In this document: positions 56,955 to 64,000 of the stretch, piece after piece
Layout of the letters: each line of letters starts with the position of its first letter
Position numbering within the stretch: the stretch's first letter is position 1
Assembly (NCBI GenBank): GCA_026119855.1
Contig: JAOWBW010000485.1
Span: 1,178,001 to 1,242,000 of the forward strand
Direction of reading: 5' to 3'
Length of the DNA stretch: 64,000 bases
Source of the DNA: Campanula takesimana
Lineage: Eukaryota; Streptophyta; Magnoliopsida; Asterales; Campanulaceae
The notes under the pieces: generated by a model
The model's input: only the letters and a program-made list of their open reading frames with translations
Database searches by the model: none
What the model was told of the DNA's origin: nothing
Program-made: the position numbers and the translations under genes

Positions 56955-57290
56955 CATAGCTAATGGGCTTACGTCGGGGACGGCCATGACAGATATTTAA
57001 CTGGGCTTACGTCAGGGACGGCCAAATTTTGGACATTTAACTGGGCTTACGTCAGGGACGGCCAATTTTGGACATTTAACTGGGCTTACATCAGGGACGG
57101 CCAATGACAAACAACTTAACTGGGCTTACGTCAAGGACGGCCAAATTTGGACATTTAACTGGGCTTACGTCATGGGCGGCCAAATTTGGACATTTAACTG
57201 GGCTTACGTCAGGGACGGCCAATTTTGGACATTTAAGTGGGCTTACGTCAGGGACGGCCAGATGTTTGATTTCACAAAGCTGGGCTTACG
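56955..57290 (-). repeat. 40-bp tandem array (Tat-5)
   Basis: About eight copies of a 39-43-bp unit with AACTGGGCTTACGTCAGGGA and CGGCCAATTTTGGACATTT. Diverged copies continue to about 57490. Confidence 0.9.
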
Positions 57291-57504
57291 TCGCTGGGAC
57301 TGCCGGATTTTTCTCCGGGTCGCGCGGGGGACCTAAATTCTCTTATCTCCTATGGACTTACGTCACTTGGGGACTGCCGGGAGAACAACGGATTTGAATC
57401 TCACTTGGTCAATCCTAAAGGTTTGGTTAACTTGGCTCTATGGGAGAGGGTTGACTACAAGACTGGTCTTACGTCATCTTTGACTGCCGAAGCAAAAGCT
57501 CACA

Positions 57505-57680
57505 AAACTCACCCTCAAATGCCCAATGCAATTTGAAAGGGAAAAACATAATTTTCACAAAATATACCCTCAAATGCCCAATGCAATTTGGAAGGGGACA
57601 ACAAACACATTTTTTTTTTCTTTTAAAATACACCCTCAACCGCCCAATGCGAATTGAAAGGGGACAAGCAAACACATTTT
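57505..57680 (-). repeat. Three-copy 60-bp repeat (Tat-5)
   Basis: Three copies of a unit with ACCCTCAAATGCCCAATGCA and TTTGAAAGGGGACAA, separated by T-rich runs. Confidence 0.85.
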
Positions 57681-58022
57681 TTTTTTCAAATATTCATTCC
57701 TCAAAGCAAATCTTTTAATGAAGCATGTCAGTTAAATTTTTGATTTTAATTTAACCACGAGGTTTATTATGTATAAAGTCCTTGGGAGTTTCATCCATTG
57801 TTTAGGAGTGGTCGGGAGTAGAGGACCCTTTCGTCGTTGATGTTGGGGTAGCCCCATGCCTTGCAATCGTCAATGCCGGGGTAGACCCATGTCCTTGTCG
57901 TTACTGATGTCGGGGTAGCCCCAATGTCATCTCTTGGCCTTTGGCGTTGGCGTAGACCCAACATGACCATTGAAGTGAGGTTAGGAACCCATCCCTTTTT
58001 CATGACGCACCCTTTCTTTTGC

Positions 58023-58126
58023 CTAGGCCACCCTTGCGGGTTTTCAACCTAGCGGGCTACTTTTTTGCGTCTTTTATGGCACACCCTGTCTTTTGCCTAG
58101 GTCTCCCTTACGGGTTTTTAACCTAG
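58023..58126 (-). ncRNA. Twin hairpins (Tat-5)
   Basis: On the minus strand the copies are 58126-58097 and 58052-58023. Both have CTAGG/CCTAG outer stems, with CCC-GTAA-GGG and CCC-GCAA-GGG inner hairpins, again GNRA loops. In Tat-1 and Tat-2 this pair directly follows pol, but here no pol precedes it. Confidence 0.6.
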
Positions 58127-60283
58127 CGGGCCACTTTTTTGGTGCCTTTCTTTTCCACTTTTTTTTTATGAGTGATCCAGCCGACTCGATAGAACGGGGA
58201 CTTAAGGTATCTTTTGGAGGAAACATGCAAGGGCAGTTTATTTGGGAGAGAGTCCCTTTATGTTGGTGAGCTCTTTGAGCAATTTATCATGAAATGGAAG
58301 GAAGCCCTTGCTTGACAGAATACAAGTGTTTATCTCTTTCCTAAGATGTAGAGAAGAAGACTTTTGAGACATTTGAAATTTGTCTTGGTTAAAATTATCA
58401 AAATGATTGCTTGGATGGACCATGTTCATCATTAAGTCAAGATTATAACAAGCAATTAGCCTTAACATTTATAAATGTTGTGATCAATTAAGATTAAGAT
58501 TCGATCAATGGCAAGATCGGGAAGAGAAGGTGTTTATGGGGAATTGGCCCAAAGAAGGTGTGTCTTGGGAAATCGGTCATTGATGGGACCGAGGGGGAGA
58601 GGCTTGGCTACTTTGGGAAAGCCATGGTTTGACCGTTTTTCTCCTGCTGTGACCGGACCCGAAGGTTGCCTATGTTCCCCTCAATGTGAGGAGCTCAGGT
58701 CGCCGTAGTTCGGCCATGGGCCGTTTTGCTGAAGTTGGCTTTCCTTTGGCGTCGTCTCGGAGGACATTGTTGCTCTTTTGACGCAAATCACTTTGCTTCG
58801 TGGTGGATTTCTTTGGACGGACCGCTTAGGATGAACCCTCTTTGGTGTGAACTTCCTTTGAACGGGTCCTTTTGGGATGAGTCCTTTCTTGGTCGTCTTT
58901 TGGTATAGACTTCTTTTCTCGCGAACCCTTGGGGGTAAACCTTTTGGATGAGCTTTTGAGGCAAACTTCCTCTTTGCATATGCTCACTTCTTTTCCTTCT
59001 TTCCACATATTCATTTTTTTTATTTTTTTTTGGAGGGGGGGGGAATGTTAGCCCTAACTTGCCATCTTGGACATTGACTCATTTGTAGCCCCTTTGTCAC
59101 TTTCGGCTTTGTCTTTGAAGACTCGGGAAATCATTTGCTTGGTTGCGCACACGCGATCATGGTTGAGTCTCGGTGTTTGAGCAACAACATCCTCACCTTT
59201 TCACTGTTTTGGGATGCTTTTGTCTCGGGAAGGTATATCGGGTTGTGTATCGGGAATGTGTATCGGGTAAGTGTATGAGGGAAGACTTGCCATTAATGGT
59301 TTCTTCATGTCAATTGATCACAACATTTATTCACATCAAGATTAATTGTTTGCATTTAGCATTTTTCATTTGTGTTTAGATCCATTCGTCCTTAATGAGT
59401 CGTCATTGACTAGTATGCTTAGAAGTCAATTCATCATTTTAGGGACGTAGCAATCAATTGATAATAACAAGCAAGACAATTTCAAGAATAAATGTGTATT
59501 GCAAATAATGTCTCAAGTCTAGGGAGAAGAGAATGAAAATGAATCTTTTATATAGATGACTTTGTACAAACATGTCCGAGTACGGACCTTTGTAAATACA
59601 AAAAGACACAGTCCAGGATGGACTTTTGGTGAAAGTCTAGACCTTACGAGGCTGGAAGACTCAATTTTTTTTTATTTTTTTTTTATTTTTTTTTAGGGAT
59701 GGGCCCCTACGAAATGTAATGGTCCGTTTCCTTGGAGGGGCTGTCGGCGGCATATTCCATGTCTTTCACGGGGAGCTCGGGTTCCTTGTCGTTGGGAAAG
59801 ACGTCGCGAGGTCTCCACTTGGCTTGGCATTGCAATCGCCGGGCTCGCCTTTGGTAATCTCCTTTTGGTGGATCCCTTTCAAGGGGCGTAACCTCTCACA
59901 TGGCATTCGGCGAAGGTACGGATCTCCATTTGATGTAGCCGCTTTTGGGCCTCCGGGGCATGGGTCTCTTCTCGTGGACGGTGTCCCAATCCTGCTCACG
60001 TGGATGGAAATCTCAGACGCCATTTCAGATGTGGGCTCCTTGGTTGATGTTTCCGGTGGACAAGACCGCAAAGGACTTTAGCATTTTAAACCTCAAGGTG
60101 AAATTATAACCATGGTTCGAGAGAGACGCTTCATTAGCGGATTAGCCTTTTAGGAAAACTTGATCTTTTATTTCAAGAAAATTGGATCTCCATTTTCTTC
60201 TTGGAAAAACATACTTTTGTTTTGGGTGGAAGACACACACATTTTTTTTTTCGTTTTTTCTTTTTAGGATTGACCGGGCCGAA
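58127..60283 (-). other. Tat-5 interior where gag-pol would be expected
   Basis: No gag, protease, RT or integrase motif is visible on either strand. One CTACG stem-loop lies at 58664-58713 (minus strand CTACGGCGACCTGAG ... CATAGGCAACC). Open frames here are short and show no family features. Confidence 0.6.
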
Positions 60284-60353
60284 GCTGCCTACGTTCCCCT
60301 TACCACGAGTGAGGGGGTCCCACGTGATAAGAGACTCAGGTCACCGTAGTTCG
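60284..60353 (-). ncRNA. CTACG...CGTAG stem-loop with long inner stem (Tat-5)
   Basis: On the minus strand CTACGGTGACCTGAG opens the structure and AACGTAGGCAGC closes it. The inner stem has grown (CTTATCACG against CGTGGTAAG) but still pairs. Confidence 0.6.
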
Positions 60354-60533
60354 AACGGATTTAGAATTCTAAAACAAACATGACTGACTTGTCGGAGGAT
60401 AACGGGGATCCATCCATCCAATGACTAAAACCGACCTCCTAGGAAACTATGCCTAGGGACTTCACGGGAACTCTGGGATCCATCCGAAGATCGACGGGTG
60501 TCTCGGAGGTCTTCCAAAGGCTTCACGAGGGGA

Positions 60534-61007
60534 CCTAGGAGACAACGTCTTAGGGTTTCAGCAACGGGGACATAGGAGACAATGGCCTAGGTTTTTGACG
60601 AAAATCTCAACAATGGGGACCTAGGAGGCAACGGCCTAGGGTTTCAGCAACGGGGACCTAGGAGACAACGGCCTAGGGTTTTGACGGAAATCTCAACAAT
60701 GGGGACCTAGGAGGCAACGGCCTAAGGTTTCAACAACGGGGACCTAGGAGACAACGGCCTAGGGTTTTAACGGAAATCTCAACAATGGGGACCTAGGAGG
60801 CAACGGCCTAGGGTTTCAACAACGGGGACCTAGGAGACAACGGCCTAGGGTTTTAACGGAATCTCAACAATGGAGACCTAGGAGGCAACGGCCTAGGGTT
60901 TTAACAACGGGGACCTAGGAGACAACGACCTAGGGTTTTGACAGAATCTCAACAATGGGGGCCCAGGAGGCAACGGCCTAGGGTTTCAACAACGGGGATC
61001 ACGACGG
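60534..61007 (-). repeat. 85-bp tandem array (Tat-5)
   Basis: Eleven or twelve half-units, alternately about 38 and 47 bp, each with GGGGACCTAGGAGACAACGG and CCTAGGGTTT. They form about six dimers. Confidence 0.9.
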
Positions 61008-61497
61008 GAGTTTCGGAGGATAACGGGGATCCGTCCGAAGACTTAACAAAATCACTTAGAGGAAGTCTCGGAGGACAACGGGAATCCGTCCAAAGACTTA
61101 ACAAAATCACTTAACGGAAGTCTTGGAGGATAACGGGGATCCGTCCAAAGACTTTAAAGAAATTACTTGATGGGAGTCTTGGAGGATAACGGGGATCTGT
61201 CCAAAGACTTTAACGAAATCACTTGATGGGAGTCTTGGAGGATAACGGGGATCCGTCCAAAGACTTAACGAAATTACTTAACGGAAGTCTTGGAGGATAA
61301 CGGGAATCCGTCCAAAGACTTAACAAAATCACTTATCGGAAGTCTTGGAGGATAACGGGGATCCGTTCAAAGACTTAACAAAATCACTTAACGGAAGTCT
61401 TGGAGGATAACGGGGATCCGTCCAAAGACTTTACAAAATCACTCAATGGAAGCCTTGGAGGATAACGGGGATCCGTCCAAAGACTTAACAAGATGAC
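61008..61497 (-). repeat. 55-bp tandem array (Tat-5)
   Basis: About nine copies of a unit with GGAAGTCTTGGAGGATAACG, GGGATCCGTCCAAAGACTT and AACAAAATCACTT. It adjoins the 85-bp array without a gap. Confidence 0.92.
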
Positions 61498-62267
61498 GCT
61501 TGTTAACGCAAGAATGCGATGCATCAAAGACAAGAAGCACAAATGGAACAAACTCATGCTATGCGCAATTATTTATTCATCCAAGTTTACTTAAAAAAGC
61601 AATTTTATTCCTAAATGGTTGGAAAAGATTTCTCTTCTTTTTCGCAACTACTCTAATTCCTAGATCAGTGGAGGACATCACTACACCTATAGACCCCTCG
61701 TTTTCACCTGTATTGCACGCTCCCGAGGACAGACTGTCCCGGGCGAGGGTCCTATAGGGCACGCGGCTTCCACCGATCAAAAGAAGCGAACCTAGGGTCT
61801 AGTGCATCGTAAGGTTCCCAATATGCGGGTCATCCTAATCATGGTTAAGCCCCAGTCGGAATCGAGACTTTTCTCCGAAGGCTACACTGACGTTCCGACA
61901 TGACCTCATTTTGAATGAGGCGTCTCGATCCTTGACCATGGGCTTAAGGATGATTAAAATAACTCGTTCATTAGGTCTTAACGACACAGTGTCACCCTAT
62001 CCTTAGTACATGGCCCTTGCTAATTGCGGTCGTCACTAACAAACGAGTTGGAGGCTGGTTAGGCCACACATGCATTTCATCAAGGAGTCACAACTCGGGC
62101 ATTAATTTGGCCACAATTAGCTTTAAGCACGTATCAAGGATGTGGTGACGTGAACTAGACCAAAAACCAACCATAGTCACGGTATTTGTGTGTCGCGGAC
62201 AAGTGTGGTTGACTCGGTTCGGAAGGGAAGGTGGGATGGACCCGTGCGCGCATCGAAGGGAACAAGA
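61498..62267 (-). other. Tat-5 leader, distal part
   Basis: No gene is seen. It joins the 170-bp terminal copy at 62268. It contains no gag-leader hairpin like that of Tat-1 or Tat-2. Confidence 0.55.
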
Positions 62268-62437
62268 GCACCCAACGAGCTGCATCGTGGCATCCACCCC
62301 GGGTTTAAAGGATATTTGGAACGTGCACGGTCAAGTGCGCGTAGTGTGAAGTCATTCTATGCTACTTTTTTTAGTAAAAAGAGAGATTTTCAATTCGTTT
62401 TTCGATATCATGAGCATGGCATAAGCAAGATATGAAC
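62268..62437 (-). repeat. 170-bp terminal redundancy of Tat-5, right copy
   Basis: Matches 53569-53738 with few differences. It ends exactly where the Copia-D LTR begins, so Copia-D inserted here. Its last five bases, TGAAC, would be the left target duplication. Confidence 0.85.
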
Positions 62438-64000
62438 TGTTGGTAGTGGTGCCCTAGGCACGTTTAATAAACGTTGTAATTGTTATCATTTATTTCATAT
62501 CAATAAAAAGATGTTTTGATTATTATTGTTCATGTTTACTTATAATAATCCCCGTCCCTAGTACTTGTTAAGCACTAGTATAAAGGCTAAATGATCATGG
62601 GATGATCATGTTAGATTTATGGGTACTTGTTTGGAACAAGGTACTGGATGACCCGCTGTATGAGATTTATGTCATGGTCTATGTCGTACATATATCTCAT
62701 ATTAGTTATGTCATTTGAATCCTTAGACATGAAGTTATTATAGTCTTCCACTTGATGAACATTGTGTTTGACATATTAAAACGCTACCTTAACACGGTAG
62801 TTATAAAGGGTATGATTGGCATAATCGGATTCCCGTTGGGAAGAATAATAAGCTAAATGGATTTGTCCCTCCACGGAGAGATGTCAAGCTTGGGCCCCTC
62901 GAAGGAATGATGTTGATGAAATGTTCGGCCGGACTCAAATGGATTGATTGGATCAATAGCATTTGAATTATCAACATATTCGGAATCGAGAAAGTATTGA
63001 ACAAAACAAGTTGACTGTTTGACCATGACTTGTGTTCAATGACATCGTGGACAAAGGGATTGTGACATATTCTAAAGGAATGCGAACTTGTATCTAGTTA
63101 TACTATTTGGGTAGGTATGGCGGTTTGCTAGAACCTAATCATATCTTTTGGGATCATGTTTGAGCCCATTGCCAACTTAGTATAATCCTAGATGGTCACA
63201 CACAATAGAACGAATCTTAAATAAAAGGACTACATTGGCATTTAGGGTCGGAGGACTTCCAAGTAATTTCTGGAAAGTTTTGGGCCTCCTGGTCAACCAA
63301 GCGGGCGCTTGGGTTGCACCAGGCGGGCGCCTGAACAAGCTGGAAAAGAATTGGACTTTCTGTCCAAACAAGCGGGCACCTGGGTAGGACCAGGCGGGCG
63401 CCCGGTATGCCGATTGGAAATTTCCTAATTCGATTAGGAATGGTTTTTGGCACAAGTTACCTATTTGGAATAGGTCTTAATTGTGTATAAAAACACCAAT
63501 TCGGCCAGACCATATTAACTAGTGCCTTTTGTGAGTCTCAGAGAGTTTGAGAGAGATTTTATTTTGTTCGAAGATATCATTGATTGAGGAACAAAATAAT
63601 TCACAAAATAAATTCCATATAGTTCTTTATTAAATTGTGAAAGCGTGTTCTACAATTATTGGTCTAGCAACCAAGATCAAAGAAGCTCATTTGATATTCG
63701 TTCGAAGTGTGGATACCGCTAGAGGGTGAAAATCATCATCTTCAAAGTTCGTGTTCAAGCTTTGTGATCGTAATCAAGTCTTCAAGTTTCTCCACCAAAG
63801 ATCAAGAGAAAATTCATAGCCATCAAGGGTTAGTTATTCCTCTATTCATCTTGTTGTATTTGATTTAATCATATGAACGGATCCATGGCTTTGGGTTTCT
63901 TAAAATTTTAATTGCTATATTCCGCTGCGTATGTTACTTGAAAACCCAACAGTGGTATCAGAGCCCCGTTCATGTTGATTAATTCAATACTTGGATCATG
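62438..64000 (+). mobile_element. Copia-D: 5' LTR and start of a Ty1/copia element
   Basis: The LTR (62438-63951, 1514 bp) begins TGTTGGTAGTGG and ends GAAAACCCAACA. The primer-binding site TGGTATCAGAGCC is at 63953-63965, followed by leader to the window edge. The TATA box (GTGTATAAAAAC) is near 63484. Most of the LTR aligns with the Copia-B LTR, but the palindromic block differs: AAGCGGGCGCTT (63299) and AGGCGGGCGCCT (63321), then two mutated copies at 63370 and 63392, 22 bp apart within each pair. Confidence 0.92.

Larger units (their letters stand above)
53569..62437 (-). mobile_element. Tat-5: permuted, gag-pol-less Tat-type retroelement unit
   Basis: Read on the minus strand: leader (62437 downward), non-coding interior with five tandem arrays, polypurine tract, one LTR (55928-54420), primer-binding site, and leader again to 53569. 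The leader parts at the two ends share 170 bp (53569-53738 and 62268-62437, offset 8699 bp). So the unit is a single-LTR circle opened in the leader, or one period of a tandem array. No gag or pol is present, so it is a non-autonomous derivative. Relationship to Tat-2 is shown by the primer-binding site, twin hairpins, CTACG stem-loops and GAGGGGCTC tract. Confidence 0.8.

Noticed and set aside
58508..60081. Open frames of 60-120 codons in Tat-5
   Set aside because: No domain motif, no counterpart in Tat-1 or Tat-2, and they overlap frames on the other strand in G/C-richer non-coding DNA.

Overview
This window is plant nuclear DNA made almost entirely of nested, broken LTR retrotransposons and small DNA transposons. 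No intact host gene was found. A seed-plant, probably dicot, origin is inferred from plant-specific families: Tat/Ogre-like Ty3/gypsy elements with a second (archaeal-type) RNase H, plant mobile domain (PMD) and DUF7745-like genes, FAR1-type MULE transposase, and Stowaway- and hAT-type MITEs. The species cannot be told from the sequence.

Layout. 1-13140: Tat-1, plus strand, its 5' LTR lying left of the window, with a decayed gag-pol, antisense genes, a 75-bp tandem array and a 3' LTR at 12120-13140. 13141-15515: minus-strand Ty1/copia fragment (Copia-A). 15516-17031 and 32209-33385: Tat-3, minus strand and of the Tat-1 family, split by Tat-2 and carrying a hAT-type MITE with a perfect 8-bp target duplication. 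17032-32203: Tat-2, plus strand, complete with both LTRs and a perfect 5-bp target duplication (GATTG). 33386-34459: unassigned. 34460-39914: Tat-4, plus strand, truncated at both ends. 39915-48083: Copia-B, plus strand, with a 5'-truncated 5' LTR. 48084-51060: copia remnant with a cluster of MITEs. 51130-53568: FAR1-type MULE, cut off at its 3' side. 53569-62437: Tat-5, minus strand, a gag-pol-less unit that is circularly permuted around one central LTR with 170-bp terminal redundancy. 62438-64000: 5' LTR and primer-binding site of Copia-D.

Genes working together. In each Tat element the sense strand carries remnants of gag, protease/G-patch, RT, RNase H, archaeal-type RNase H and integrase. 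The region between pol and the 3' LTR carries separate genes on the opposite strand. Tat-1 and Tat-2 share a four-exon PMD gene with conserved splice sites, Tat-2 adds a DUF7745-like gene, and Tat-4 has an unrelated spliced gene resembling the 'putative gypsy type transposon' family. The copies here are broken, Tat-2's by a single stop codon each.

The most interesting signals are non-coding. Four kinds recur: (1) short CpG-rich palindromes in pairs or triplets at fixed helical spacing, different in sequence in each family but found upstream of LTR TATA boxes and upstream of the antisense genes; (2) twin hairpins with mostly GNRA loops just after pol; (3) a CTACG...CGTAG stem-loop found seven times; (4) a gag-leader hairpin with two covarying base pairs. 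Together these suggest that the family-specific palindromes are a shared promoter signal for the retrotransposon and its antisense cargo, which I regard as the best candidate for an undescribed system here.
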